A DNA stretch of 64,000 nt from Streptomyces sp. NRRL B-24484 (GCF_000717715.1 NZ_JOAI01000004.1:144473-208472); one strand, 5' to 3'. Shown: positions 8,736 to 17,281, numbered from the stretch's first letter. The notes: generated by a model from the sequence alone, not told the origin. Made by a program: numbers and translations.

Positions 8736-9452
8736 ATGGTCGAACGAGTCATTGCAGCCTGCGACGGTGCCGCCAAGGGGAATCCCGGCCCGGCCGGATG
8801 GGCCTGGGTCCTGGCGGACACCGCGGGCACCCCGCAGCGCTGGCAGTCCGGTGCGCTGGGCCGGAGCACCAACAACATCGGTGAACTCACCGCGCTGGAG
8901 CGGCTGCTGGCCGCCACGGACCCGGCGGTGCCGCTGGAGGTGCGACTGGACAGCACCTACACCCGGGACGCGGTCACCAAGTGGCTGCCGGGCTGGAAGC
9001 GCAACGGCTGGCGGACGGCCTCCGGCTCGCCGGTCGCCAACCAGGAGTTGATCCAGCGGATCGACGCGCTGCTGGCGGACCGCGAGGTCTCCTTCGTCCA
9101 CGTCGCCGCGCACCGGGTCGACGGCGACCCGCTGAACGCGATCGCCGACAAGGCGGCCAGCGACGCCGCCCGCACCCAGCAGGGCGGCGACGGCACCGCC
9201 GAGGACCTGCCGGTGCCCGACCCGGTCGCCGAACGGCCGGCCCGCCCGGCCCGCCGCCCCCGCACCACCCGCCCGGCCTCCGGTGCTTCCGGCGCCGCCT
9301 CCGGTACCTCCGGGGCGGCCGCGTCCTCCGGTGGGGCCCGGCGGACGCTCGCCGCCCGCTTCCCCGGCACCTGCCCGTGCGGGCGCGGGTACGCCAAGGG
9401 CGAGCGGATCACCCGGGTCGGCGAGAGCTGGGGGCACCCGGACTGCGCGTGA
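8736..9452 (+). CDS. Ribonuclease HI family protein with C-terminal Cys-rich tail
   Basis: 238 aa. The N-terminal ~145 residues are an RNase H fold: Asp10 in ACDGAAKGNPGPAG, Glu50 in NNIGELTAL, Asp72 in RLDSTY, and the last acidic residue in HRVDGDPLN. The enzyme would cleave the RNA strand of RNA:DNA hybrids. A flexible Ala/Pro/Ser/Gly linker follows, then a C-terminal segment with C-P-C-G and H-P-D-C that could bind zinc, an addition not present in plain RNase HI. AAAGGA lies eight bases before ATG 8736. Confidence 0.85.
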   Translation: MVERVIAACDGAAKGNPGPAGWAWVLADTAGTPQRWQSGALGRSTNNIGELTALERLLAATDPAVPLEVRLDSTYTRDAVTKWLPGWKRNGWRTASGSPVANQELIQRIDALLADREVSFVHVAAHRVDGDPLNAIADKAASDAARTQQGGDGTAEDLPVPDPVAERPARPARRPRTTRPASGASGAASGTSGAAASSGGARRTLAARFPGTCPCGRGYAKGERITRVGESWGHPDCA

Positions 9453-9546
9453 CGGCCCCGGCCCCGGCGCCCACGGCGTCCGGGGCCCCCGCCACGGCTG
9501 CGGCGTAGCATCGGGAGCATCGGCACCAGCAGGGGCGGAGAGTCCG

Positions 9547-9747
9547 ATGAGCACCGATCCCGCAGAGCACCGGCCGGCCGCCGTGACGGACCCGGAGTGG
9601 TCCGCCCTCGACGCCTCGCCTCCCCACCACCACGAGTCCGCCGCGCGCCGGCAGGCCGCGGCCCAGTACGGCGGCGACGACGACCTGATGGGTCCGTCGT
9701 CCGCCGTGTACCCGCGCCCGCCGACCAAGGACGACGAACCGGACTGA
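9547..9747 (+). CDS. 66-aa hydrophilic protein of unknown function
   Basis: ATG 9547 follows GGAG at six bases. The product is short, acidic and without hydrophobic stretches, containing DPEWSALD, a His triplet and a KDDEPD tail. It lies in its own transcriptional space after the RNase H gene. No family is recognised. The good ribosome binding site and protein-like third-position GC support it as real. Confidence 0.6.
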   Translation: MSTDPAEHRPAAVTDPEWSALDASPPHHHESAARRQAAAQYGGDDDLMGPSSAVYPRPPTKDDEPD

Positions 9748-9893
9748 GCGGGCCGCGCCCCGTCCGGCCGCGGGGGCGCTCCGGTGCGCCCGGACGGCGG
9801 GGGAATCCGCAGGTGGGTGGCCCGGTGCGGTCCGGCCGCAGCGCGTCACCGATCATGGAGGCGTTCCTGTGCGGCGGGTGGAGAGGTGTCCGG

Positions 9894-10865
9894 GTGTATG
9901 CGTGGCGGCGGTGTCTCGTCGAGGCCGGGGTGGACGGTGCCGGGGTGTCCGGTTCCGGGAGGGACGGCGCGGCGGCGCCCGGCTCGACGCGGGCCCGGGA
10001 CTACGGCGAGGCCGCCCGGTTCCTGCGGCGCCGTGAGCCGGCGCTGTTCTCCGCGGTGCGGCTGCTCGGTGTCCCCGCGTACCAGCCGCACGCCGTCGCC
10101 GGCTACGCCTTCGCCTGCTACACCGACGACCTGTGCGACCGGGGGGCGCCGCAGGTCCGGGCCGAGCGGTTCGCACGGTGGCGGCAGCAGGTCGGTGCGG
10201 CACTGGCCGGTGAGGAGTGCGGGCAGCCGCTGGCCCGGTCCTTCGTGCACTCGGCGCGGCTGCGCGACCTGCCCGGGCACTGGATCGAGGACTACCTCGA
10301 CGGCGCCGAGGCGGACCTGTCGTTCACCGGTTTCGCGGCGGAGTCCGACTACCAGGCGTACGTCGACCGGCTGTCCTGGCCGTTCACCATGCTCACCGCG
10401 GGGCTGGTGCACGTCGGCGGCGGGGACGAGCGCTACGCGGCGGCCGGGCGGGCGCTGGCCGACGCCTGGCAGCGGCTGGACTTCCTGATCGACCTGGCCG
10501 AGGACCTCCACGGGGGCCGGCTGTACCTGCCCGAGGAGGCCCTCGCCGACCACGGGGTCACCCGGGACGACCTCGCGGCCGGGCGCCGCACGGACGGCGT
10601 CGAGCAGCTGGTGGCCGACCTCGCGGACCTCGCGGAGAAGGCGCTGCTGCAGGCCGACGCGATCCTGGAGGTGCCGGCGGAGTACCGGCCACTGAGCCGG
10701 ATGGCGCTGCGGCTGGCCCGCCGGCGGCTGGCGGCGGTCCGCCGGGCCGGCGCGGGCATCACCGAGGGCCCCGTCCGGGACTCCACCGTGGGGCTGCTGG
10801 CCCTGCTGGGCGCGGCCCGGCGCCCGGACGCCCGCGAGCTGGAGCACGACCGCCTGGCCCGCTGA
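9894..10865 (+). CDS. Squalene/phytoene-synthase-like prenyltransferase
   Basis: About 323 aa. The first Asp-rich motif is DDLCD (YTDDLCDRGAP) and the second is D-L-I-D-L-A-E-D; these bind Mg-diphosphate in head-to-head prenyl synthases. The Arg/Phe-rich start (RDYGEAARFLRRREPALFSAVRLL) matches the family. I take GTG 9894, preceded by GGAGAGG; ATG 9855 in the same frame is an alternative and would add 13 residues. No phytoene desaturase or squalene cyclase is adjacent, so the product is unknown. A geranylgeranyl-reductase-like gene converges on it. Confidence 0.8.
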   Translation: MYAWRRCLVEAGVDGAGVSGSGRDGAAAPGSTRARDYGEAARFLRRREPALFSAVRLLGVPAYQPHAVAGYAFACYTDDLCDRGAPQVRAERFARWRQQVGAALAGEECGQPLARSFVHSARLRDLPGHWIEDYLDGAEADLSFTGFAAESDYQAYVDRLSWPFTMLTAGLVHVGGGDERYAAAGRALADAWQRLDFLIDLAEDLHGGRLYLPEEALADHGVTRDDLAAGRRTDGVEQLVADLADLAEKALLQADAILEVPAEYRPLSRMALRLARRRLAAVRRAGAGITEGPVRDSTVGLLALLGAARRPDARELEHDRLAR

Positions 10866-10894
10866 GCGGGGCCGCCGGGCCGCCGGACGGCGCC

Positions 10895-10929
10895 GCGCAC
10901 GGACGGGAGCGGTGGTCCCGTCCGTGCGC
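10895..10929. terminator. Bidirectional terminator between convergent isoprenoid genes
   Basis: GCGCACGGACGGGA (10895-10908) pairs perfectly with TCCCGTCCGTGCGC (10916-10929) around a 7-nt loop. Confidence 0.75.
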
Positions 10930-10962
10930 GCGGCGCCCCGGCGCCCGGCGGCGGCGGCCGGG

Positions 10963-12369
10963 TCAGCGGCGGCGCAGCGGGACGGCCTTGACCACGGCGT
11001 TGAGGACGTGGTCCGCGGTGTCCCGCGGCGGGTCCTCCATCAGGTGGGTGAGCAGCCGGGCGAGCGAGGCGATCAGCCCGGGCCTGGCCATCACCTGGGC
11101 GTTGAGGACGGGCCGGTAGCCGAACCGGCTGAACACCAGGTCGCCGGCGGTGTTGCCGAGCCGGTAGTACCGTCCCCAGCGGCGCCGGATCTCGGCGGGG
11201 TAGCGCTGCAGCGCCTGGTCGCGGCGGTGCCCTTCGGGGCGGGTGAGTGCGAGCACGACCGTCTCGGCGGCGACCTCGGCGGCCTCCATGGCCTGGGCGA
11301 TGCCCTCGCCGCTCCAGGGGCTGATCATGCCGGCGCTGTCACCGACCAGCAGCAGGCCGCGGCTGTACTGGGGGTGGCGGTTGAAGCCCATCGGCAGGGC
11401 GGCGCTGCGCAGCGGCGAGTCGGCGTTCTGCTCGTTGAGGCCCCAGTGCCGGGGCAGCCGGGCGAGCCACTGGTCGAGGGTGGCGCGGAGGTCGATGCCG
11501 CCGTGGTCGCGGTGCGGGAGCGCGCCGAGACCGACGTTGACCCGTCCGTCGCCGAGCGGGAAGATCCAGCCGTAGCCGGGCAGGTCGCGGCCGGTGCGGG
11601 CGCAGCGCAGGTCGGCCCAGAGCTCCAGGTACTCGTCCTTGGAGAGTTCGGGGCTGCGGTAGTAGCGGCGGGCGGCGGTGGCGAGGGTGCGGCGGGGGTC
11701 GCGTTCCAGGCCCATGGCGATGGCGGTGCGGGCGGAGGCGCCCTCGGCGGCGACGACCAGCGGGGCCCGGTAGGTGACCGGTCTGCCGTCCGGTCCGGTG
11801 GCGGTGACGCCGGTGATCCGTCCGGCGCGGTCGGTAATCGGGCCGGTGGCCTTGACGCCGAGCCGGAGCCGGGCGCCGGAGGCCTCGGCGTGCCGGGCGA
11901 GGATGTCGTCGAAGTCGTGGCGGCTGCGGGTGAGGCCGAAGTCGGGGTAGCGGCCGAGGTCGGGCCAGTCGATGGTGACCTGGCGGCCGGAGCAGACCCA
12001 GCGCATGCCGCGGGAGCGCATCCACCCCGGGCCGTCGATGTCGACGCCCATGCGCAGCAGCTGGTGGACGCCCCGGGGGGTCAGGCCGTCGCCGCAGACC
12101 TTGTCGCGCGGGAAGCGGCTCTTCTCCAGCAGCAGGACGTCGACGCCGGCGCGGGCGAGGTGGATCGCGGTGGACGAGCCGGCGGGGCCGGCGCCCACCA
12201 CGATGACCTGCGCCTCCTCGGCGGCGGGCGGCTCGTGTGCCTCGGGGGCGGCGTGCGTGCCGGGGGTGTCGCGGGGGTCGGACGACGTCCGGGCCCCGGG
12301 GGCTGCGGCGGTCGCGGGGTCGGGGTCGGGGGTCTGCGGTGTCGGCGGGTTCTGCGCCGGTGGCCTCAC
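10963..12369 (-). CDS. Geranylgeranyl reductase family flavoprotein
   Basis: 468 aa. GTG 12369 is the start because AGGAGGAGAC lies just upstream; an upstream ATG at 12396 has no such site. After a disordered Pro/Ala N-terminus of about 50 residues comes an FAD-binding Rossmann motif (VIVVGAGPAGSSTAIHLARAG), the RDKVCGDGLTPRGV signature of the family, and GDSAGMISPWSGEGI for the second FAD contact. Members saturate prenyl chains of menaquinone, lipids or terpenoids. The C-terminal helical region (RLGNTAGDLVF) is typical. The gene is monocistronic and convergent with the phytoene-synthase-like gene; a shared prenyl substrate is inference. Confidence 0.88.
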   Translation of the reverse strand: MRPPAQNPPTPQTPDPDPATAAAPGARTSSDPRDTPGTHAAPEAHEPPAAEEAQVIVVGAGPAGSSTAIHLARAGVDVLLLEKSRFPRDKVCGDGLTPRGVHQLLRMGVDIDGPGWMRSRGMRWVCSGRQVTIDWPDLGRYPDFGLTRSRHDFDDILARHAEASGARLRLGVKATGPITDRAGRITGVTATGPDGRPVTYRAPLVVAAEGASARTAIAMGLERDPRRTLATAARRYYRSPELSKDEYLELWADLRCARTGRDLPGYGWIFPLGDGRVNVGLGALPHRDHGGIDLRATLDQWLARLPRHWGLNEQNADSPLRSAALPMGFNRHPQYSRGLLLVGDSAGMISPWSGEGIAQAMEAAEVAAETVVLALTRPEGHRRDQALQRYPAEIRRRWGRYYRLGNTAGDLVFSRFGYRPVLNAQVMARPGLIASLARLLTHLMEDPPRDTADHVLNAVVKAVPLRRR

Positions 12370-12623
12370 GGTCTCCTCCTGAGTGCGCCTGTGCACCGTG
12401 CGAATGCCTGATCCCTACCCACCGGGGGCGCCCCGCCGCCGGCTGTGATCCTCACCACACGATCCTGGCACGGGGGCGGGCGTGGACGGCGGCAGGCACG
12501 GCCGTTCCGCCGTGAATTCGGGCGGGTCCGCACGGTCCGCCGCGGGCCGGGCCGGCGGTCGCGCGCCGCCCGCGGAGGCCCGCCCGCACGCCGCGCCGAC
12601 CCGGGTGGACCGTCGACACCCGG

Positions 12624-12647
12624 CACGTCTACATTCTCGTAGACGTG
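12624..12647 (+). promoter_or_regulatory. Palindromic operator over the uppP -10 box (GTCTACA-N5-GTAGAC)
   Basis: CACGTCTAC (12624-12632) and GTAGACGTG (12639-12647) are perfect inverted arms. The core 12627-12644 has the form GTCTACA-N5-GTAGAC, identical in arms and spacing to the site at 19069-19086. It contains TACATT (12630-12635), a plausible -10 for the uppP gene at 12694, so a bound protein would block transcription. A penicillinase-type (BlaI) repressor is encoded just after uppP and BlaI-family operators carry TACA/TGTA half sites, hence the proposed link. Confidence 0.6.
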
Positions 12648-12693
12648 CGGGCGGAGGCCCGCCCGCAGGGTCGAGATCCGGGAAGGGTCCCAC

Positions 12694-13530
12694 GTGAGCG
12701 TGATCACCGTCGGTCAAGCCGTCGTCCTCGGCGTGGTGGAGGGAGTGACGGAGTTCCTGCCGATCTCCTCCACCGGTCACCTGAAGATCACCGAGGGCCT
12801 GATGGGCATCCCGGTCGACGACAAGTCCGTGGTCGGCTTCACCGCCGTCATCCAGGTCGGCGCGATCGCCGCCGTGCTGCTGTACTTCCTGAAGGACATC
12901 ACCCGGATCGTCGGCGCGTGGGGCCGCGGCCTGGTGAACAAGGAGGAGCGGTACCACCACGACTACAAGTTCGCCTGGTGGGTGATCTACGCGACCGTCC
13001 CGATCGTGGTCGTCGGCCTCGCCGCCAAGCCGCTGATCGAGGGCACCCTCGCCTCCCTGTGGGTGGTCGCCGGCTCGCTGATCGTCGGCAGCGGCGTCAT
13101 GTGGGCCGCCGACCAGATGAGCCGCCTCAAGCGCGGCGAGGACGACACGAGCCTCAAGGACGCCATGATCGTCGGCTCCGCCCAGATCCTCGCCCTGCTC
13201 TTCCCCGGCTTCTCCCGCTCCGGCGCCACCATGTCGGCCGGCCTGATGCTCGACCTGGAGCGCGTCGCCGCCACCCGGCTCTCCTTCTTCCTCGGCATCC
13301 CGGCCCTCACCGGCGCCGGCCTGTACGAGCTCAAGGACGCCCTCGGCGCCGGCGTCGACCCGCTGCCGCTGATCGTCGGCACCGCGGTCTCCTTCGTGGT
13401 CGCGTACGCCTCGATCGCCTGGCTGCTGAAGTACGTCGCCAAGCACTCCTTCAACGCCTTCGTGGCCTACCGGATCGTCGTCGGCACGCTGCTGCTCGGC
13501 CTGCTCGGCACGGGCGTCCTGAACGCCTGA
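12694..13530 (+). CDS. uppP: Undecaprenyl-diphosphate phosphatase
   Basis: 278-aa polytopic membrane enzyme that turns undecaprenyl pyrophosphate into the monophosphate carrier for peptidoglycan and other envelope polymers, and gives bacitracin tolerance. The BacA/UppP hallmarks are present: VEGVTEFLPISSTGHL at residues 15-30 and PGFSRSGAT near residue 170. Hydrophobic segments match the family topology. GTG 12694 follows GGAAGGG. The palindromic operator 47 bases upstream and the BlaI/M56 operon beginning 246 bases downstream suggest envelope-stress control. Confidence 0.95.
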   Translation: MSVITVGQAVVLGVVEGVTEFLPISSTGHLKITEGLMGIPVDDKSVVGFTAVIQVGAIAAVLLYFLKDITRIVGAWGRGLVNKEERYHHDYKFAWWVIYATVPIVVVGLAAKPLIEGTLASLWVVAGSLIVGSGVMWAADQMSRLKRGEDDTSLKDAMIVGSAQILALLFPGFSRSGATMSAGLMLDLERVAATRLSFFLGIPALTGAGLYELKDALGAGVDPLPLIVGTAVSFVVAYASIAWLLKYVAKHSFNAFVAYRIVVGTLLLGLLGTGVLNA

Positions 13531-13776
13531 TCCGCACCGCCGCAACGGGCGGCCGCCCCACCACCCGGGCGGCCGCCCGCGCCGTGTCCGCACCCGCTGC
13601 GCGCCGCACCCGATCCGGCCCGCAGCACCTCCGTCCGTCCGCCCGGTCGACGCCGTCGACCGCACCGCACCCCGACCGCACCGCACCCCCGGCCGCGCGC
13701 ACCGCCGCGTAGCCTGGAGACCGGGCCGCCGCCACGGCCCCGGGCGCGGTCCGACGGGGAGAGGGGAACACCGGGA

Positions 13777-14181
13777 ATGTCCGACGCCGCAGCGACGAGG
13801 CGCCCGCACGGGCAGCTCGAGTCCGACGTCCTCGCCGTCCTCTGGGAGGCCGACCGGCCGCTCAGCCCGGGCGAGGTCAACGACGCACTCGGCAGCGCCC
13901 TCGCCCGCACGACCGTCACCACGATCCTCACCCGGCTCCACGAGAAGGACCTCGTCCGCCGTGAGCGCGCCGGGCGCGGCTACGTCTACGCCGCCGCCCA
14001 GGACGCCTCCGGCATCGTCGCCTCCCGGATGCACACCGAACTCAGCAAGGGCGCCGACCGCGACAGCGTGCTGCGGCACTTCGTCTCCGCGCTCGGCCCC
14101 GGCGACGAGGCCCTGCTGCGCAGCCTGCTCGCCGACGCCGACGTCGACGCCGCCATCGACGGCGCGCCGGAGCGGGCGTGA
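13777..14181 (+). CDS. BlaI/MecI/CopY family transcriptional repressor
   Basis: 134 aa. The winged helix is clear: QLESDVLAVLWEADRPLSPG, then TVTTILTRLHEKDLVRRERAGRGYVY, the recognition helix and wing of penicillinase repressors. The C-terminal dimer arm (LRHFVSALGPGDEALLRSLL) is typical. In the family the repressor is inactivated through a BlaR1-type membrane peptidase, and the next gene is such a peptidase, overlapping by four bases (GTGA). GGAGAGGGG lies upstream of ATG 13777. No copy of the palindrome was found before this operon itself. Confidence 0.92.
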   Translation: MSDAAATRRPHGQLESDVLAVLWEADRPLSPGEVNDALGSALARTTVTTILTRLHEKDLVRRERAGRGYVYAAAQDASGIVASRMHTELSKGADRDSVLRHFVSALGPGDEALLRSLLADADVDAAIDGAPERA

Positions 14182-15137
14182 ACACGCCCGCCCTGGCCGC
14201 GCTCCTGCTGCCCTGGCTCGCCGCACCCGCCGTCCGGGCGCTCGCTGCCCGGCTGACCCCGCGCTGGGCCGCCCTCTCCGTGGCCTGCTGCGCCGCGCTG
14301 CTCGCCGCCGGCACGGCGGTCGGCCTGTCCGTCCTGCTGCTCGCCGGCCTGCTGCACCTGCCCTGGCTGGCCGCCGCCGGACGGCTGCCGCTCGCCTGGG
14401 TCGCCGCCACCTCCCCCGCCGCCGTCCCGGTGGCCGCCACGGCCGGCCTGCTGCTCGCCGCGGTCACGGCCGCCGCCGGCCGGGCGCTCGCCGCGCAGCG
14501 CGCCCAGCTCGCCACCGCCCGGCGCGCGGTGGCCGGCCTCGCCGCGGAGGACGGCACCGTCGTGGTGCCGGACGCCTCCGCCGAGGCCTTCGCCCTGCCC
14601 GGCCGGCCCGGGCTGGTCGTGGTGACCTCCGGCATGCTCGCCGCGCTGGACGACCGCGAGCGGCACGTCCTGGTCGCCCACGAACGCGCCCACCTGGCCG
14701 GCCGCCACCACGTCTTCTCCCGCGCCGTGCAGGTCGCGGGCGCCGTCCACCCGGCACTGCGCGGACTGCGCGCCCCGCTCGACCTCCACCTGGAACGCTG
14801 GGCGGACGAGGAGGCGGCCCGGGCCGTCGGCGACCGCCCGCTCACCGCCCGCGCCGTCGCCCGGGGCGCCCTCGCCGCGGCCGCCGAGCGCCGCACGGCA
14901 CCGCGCGGCGCCGCCCTGCCCGCGGCCGACACCGGACCGGTGCCCGTCCGCGTCGCCGCGCTGCTCGCCCCCGCCCCGCGGGCCCCCCGCGGCCGTCTGC
15001 TCCACCTGGTCGTCGCCGGCCTGCTCACCGTCGTCGGCACCACCGCCGCCACCGGCCTCGGCTCCGCCTACGACCTCCACGAGTACGTCGAACAGGGCCA
15101 GGCCACCTTGCCCCCCGCCGCCACGGCCGACCGGTGA
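14178..15137 (+). CDS. M56 family (BlaR1/MecR1-like) membrane metallopeptidase
   Basis: 319 aa with N-terminal membrane segments, a soluble region bearing the zinc site HERAH (VLVAHERAHLAGRHH near residue 175), and a C-terminal membrane segment. It lacks the large extracellular penicillin-binding sensor domain of classical BlaR1, as in many short actinobacterial M56 proteins. It is translationally coupled to the BlaI gene and presumably relieves repression by proteolysis when envelope stress is sensed. The sensed signal is unknown. Confidence 0.88.
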   Translation: MNTPALAALLLPWLAAPAVRALAARLTPRWAALSVACCAALLAAGTAVGLSVLLLAGLLHLPWLAAAGRLPLAWVAATSPAAVPVAATAGLLLAAVTAAAGRALAAQRAQLATARRAVAGLAAEDGTVVVPDASAEAFALPGRPGLVVVTSGMLAALDDRERHVLVAHERAHLAGRHHVFSRAVQVAGAVHPALRGLRAPLDLHLERWADEEAARAVGDRPLTARAVARGALAAAAERRTAPRGAALPAADTGPVPVRVAALLAPAPRAPRGRLLHLVVAGLLTVVGTTAATGLGSAYDLHEYVEQGQATLPPAATADR

Positions 15138-15532
15138 CCGACCCGCTGGACGCGGCGGAGCGACTCGCCCGCCGGGTCCGTGACGCCCTCACCGCGGCGG
15201 GTCTGCCGGTGGTCGATCCCGGGCCGGACGAGGAACCCGCCGACGGCGGCGCCCAGGTCCGGGTCGACACCTGGAACCGGCACTTCTTCGGCCTGGAGCC
15301 CGAGGTGGTCGTCACCTGGTGGACGGGCCCGCGGCTGCGGGCCGACATGGTCGCCGCGATGACGCGCCACGACCTCGAACACCCGTCGGTCCGGAGCTCC
15401 GGGGAGACGCACGCGGCCATGTGCGCGGCCCTCGTCGCCGTCCTGAGGGGATCCGGCTTCACCGCCCGCGAGCACGACAACGACATGGCCCCCTTCAACG
15501 TCCACGTCCTCGCCGGACCCGCGGACGGCTGA
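15134..15532 (+). CDS. 132-aa protein of unknown function, third gene of the BlaI operon
   Basis: GTG 15134 overlaps the M56 stop by four bases, so the gene is translationally coupled. The product is soluble, with a VDTWNRHFFGLEPEVVVTWW segment and no signal peptide or membrane span. I do not recognise a family. Its position suggests an accessory role for the BlaI/M56 pair. Confidence 0.7.
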   Translation: MTDPLDAAERLARRVRDALTAAGLPVVDPGPDEEPADGGAQVRVDTWNRHFFGLEPEVVVTWWTGPRLRADMVAAMTRHDLEHPSVRSSGETHAAMCAALVAVLRGSGFTAREHDNDMAPFNVHVLAGPADG

Positions 15533-15674
15533 CCTCCCGGGCCCGACCGCCGGGACCCGTTCCCCACCCGGTGGCGCAGCATCCGGCGGGCCCTGCCCGG
15601 CGGCGAGACGGCAGACCAGGCCGACCCGGACCTTGCTGCCCGACCACAGGTGGCCGAGGCCGGGCCGACGACCG

Positions 15675-15881
15675 CTACCCGGCCGCCGTGCCGCGGGAGC
15701 GCACGCGGTCACGCAGCACGCGGCGGGCCGCCGCCCCGGCGGCGAGGTGGCACGCCAGACCGACCGGCACCGCGACCAGCGGGACCTTCGTGCCGAGCCA
15801 CAGGTGGAACCCGAGGCCACCGGTGACCAGGGCCACCGCCCCGATCCGCAGGACGCGGTTCGCCCGCAGGGCCGCGGTCAT
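15675..15881 (-). CDS. 68-aa small membrane protein
   Basis: The ATG at 15881 overlaps the stop of the upstream methyltransferase gene (ATGA), so the two are coupled. The product has about two hydrophobic segments (VLRIGAVALVTGGLGFHLWL and VPLVAVPVGLACHLAAG) and a basic tail. Function unknown. Confidence 0.65.
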   Translation of the reverse strand: MTAALRANRVLRIGAVALVTGGLGFHLWLGTKVPLVAVPVGLACHLAAGAAARRVLRDRVRSRGTAAG

Positions 15882-16543
15882 GCGGCCGGCCCCGGGTTGA
15901 CCGCCTGCACGTAGTGGATCCAGGGGCGCAGGTCGCCCGTCCGGACGTCTGTGAAGCCGGCCCGCTCGACCAGCGGCCGCAGCAGGTGGACGGGGTTGTG
16001 CTCCATCACGGGCCCGGTGACGGCACCGACCAGGTGACGGGCGACCTGACTCGTCGGCGGGCGGAAGTCGGCGAGCAGCAGCCGTCCGCCGGGCCGCAGC
16101 ACCCGGCGCATCTCGGCGACGGCCCGCTCGCGGACGTCCTCGGGCAGGTGGTGGACCGTCAGGCTGCTGGCCACCACGTCGAACTCGCCGTCGCCCGCCG
16201 GGAGTTCCTCGGCGATTCCGTCGGTGAAGGTGCAGTGGCGGCGGTCGGCGGCGCTGCGACGGGCGTGCGCCAGGACCTCGGCGGCCGGGTCGACGCCGAC
16301 CGCGCGGCCCGTCGGGGTGACGGCGTCGGCGAGGCGCAGTGTGAGGTAGCCGGTGCCGCAGCCGACGTCCAGCGCGGCGTCGCCGGGCCGGGCGCCGCTC
16401 AGTTCGGCGAGCCGGGCGTAGACGCGACGGCGGCGTCCGCCGAAGAACACCGCGCCGAAGGCCTCGTAGGAGCGTGCGTGGCCGATGGTCTGGCCGGCCG
16501 TGCGGGAGTCCGCCGTGCCGTGCAGGAAGCGTGCGAGTTCCAT
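15878..16543 (-). CDS. Class I SAM-dependent methyltransferase
   Basis: 221 aa. The SAM motif I is ALDVGCGTGYLTLRLAD near residues 58-74, with the acidic loop GVDPAAEVL and the FDVVASSLTVHHLPE post-motif, as in UbiE/Methyltransf_11 proteins. The substrate is unknown. It is divergent from a TetR gene, and two matching 16-bp palindromes lie between them, so it is the likely target of that repressor. It forms a two-gene unit with the small membrane protein. Confidence 0.88.
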   Translation of the reverse strand: MELARFLHGTADSRTAGQTIGHARSYEAFGAVFFGGRRRRVYARLAELSGARPGDAALDVGCGTGYLTLRLADAVTPTGRAVGVDPAAEVLAHARRSAADRRHCTFTDGIAEELPAGDGEFDVVASSLTVHHLPEDVRERAVAEMRRVLRPGGRLLLADFRPPTSQVARHLVGAVTGPVMEHNPVHLLRPLVERAGFTDVRTGDLRPWIHYVQAVNPGPAA

Positions 16544-16555
16544 GCCGGAACCTTT

Positions 16556-16596
16556 CTTAGTGGCGACTAAGTAACTTCAACTTAGTCGCCACTAAG
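16556..16596. promoter_or_regulatory. Paired TetR operators CTTAGTNGCNACTAAG
   Basis: CTTAGTGGCGACTAAG (16556-16571) and CTTAGTCGCCACTAAG (16581-16596) are each palindromic and are also inverted copies of one another, centred 25 bp apart. They lie between the methyltransferase start and the TetR start. TAGGAT (16616-16621) is a -10 box for a leaderless TetR mRNA. Confidence 0.8.
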
Positions 16597-16627
16597 TTAT
16601 CTGGCAAGGGGCCGATAGGATGCCGGT

Positions 16628-17281
16628 GTGCCCGCCCCACAGCCCGACCGACAGGTCGACCAGAAGGCCCCTCGGAAGACCCGGCGCCCGCGCCTCAGCG
16701 CAGAGGACCGCCGGGCGTCGATCCTCGACGCCGCCACCGAGGTCTTCTCCGAACTCGGCTACCAGCGCGGCAAGATGTCCGAGGTCGCCCGCCGGGTCGG
16801 GGTCAGCGAGCCGGTCGTGTTCCAGAACTTCGGCTCCAAGTCGGCCGTCTTCGCGGCCGTCCTCGACCACGCGGCCGCGCTCATGTCGGAGGGACTCCGC
16901 TCCTGGGCGGGCCGCTCCCCCACCGTCGGCGCCTGGCTCACCGAACTCCTCGCCCCCGAGCACCTCGCCCAGGTGCACGCCCGGGGCTCCGTCGGCGTGC
17001 TCTTCGAGGACGCCATGACCCTCACCAGCGAACCCGAGGTCCTGGAGGCGGCCCGCCGCGGCAATCAGACCCTCGCCCGCACCCTCACCGACCTGCTCGA
17101 ACAGGGCCACGCCGACGGCAGCCTCCGCCCCGACGTCGACCCCGCCGTCGGCGCCTGGTGGCTGATCTCCCTGCTCTCCTCGCAGCGCTTCCGCCAGACC
17201 GTCGCCCCCGACCCGGCCGACACCGAATCCGCCCTCGGCACCCTGACCCTGCGACTCCTGGTGGGCGACTCCGCCGGCTGA
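16628..17281 (+). CDS. TetR family transcriptional regulator of the methyltransferase operon
   Basis: 217 aa. After a basic N-terminal tail the HTH is visible (RRASILDAATEVFSELGYQRG, then VARRVGVSEPVVFQNFGSK) with a ligand domain behind it. GTG 16628 starts seven bases after TAGGAT without a ribosome binding site. The divergent layout with two operators argues that it represses itself and the methyltransferase/membrane-protein unit. The inducer is unknown. Confidence 0.9.
   Translation: MPAPQPDRQVDQKAPRKTRRPRLSAEDRRASILDAATEVFSELGYQRGKMSEVARRVGVSEPVVFQNFGSKSAVFAAVLDHAAALMSEGLRSWAGRSPTVGAWLTELLAPEHLAQVHARGSVGVLFEDAMTLTSEPEVLEAARRGNQTLARTLTDLLEQGHADGSLRPDVDPAVGAWWLISLLSSQRFRQTVAPDPADTESALGTLTLRLLVGDSAG

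Noticed and set aside
9894..13530. Carotenoid or hopanoid biosynthetic cluster
   Set aside because: Only a prenyl-synthase-like gene, a prenyl reductase and uppP are present. No desaturase, cyclase or squalene-hopene gene is found, and transcription units are separate.
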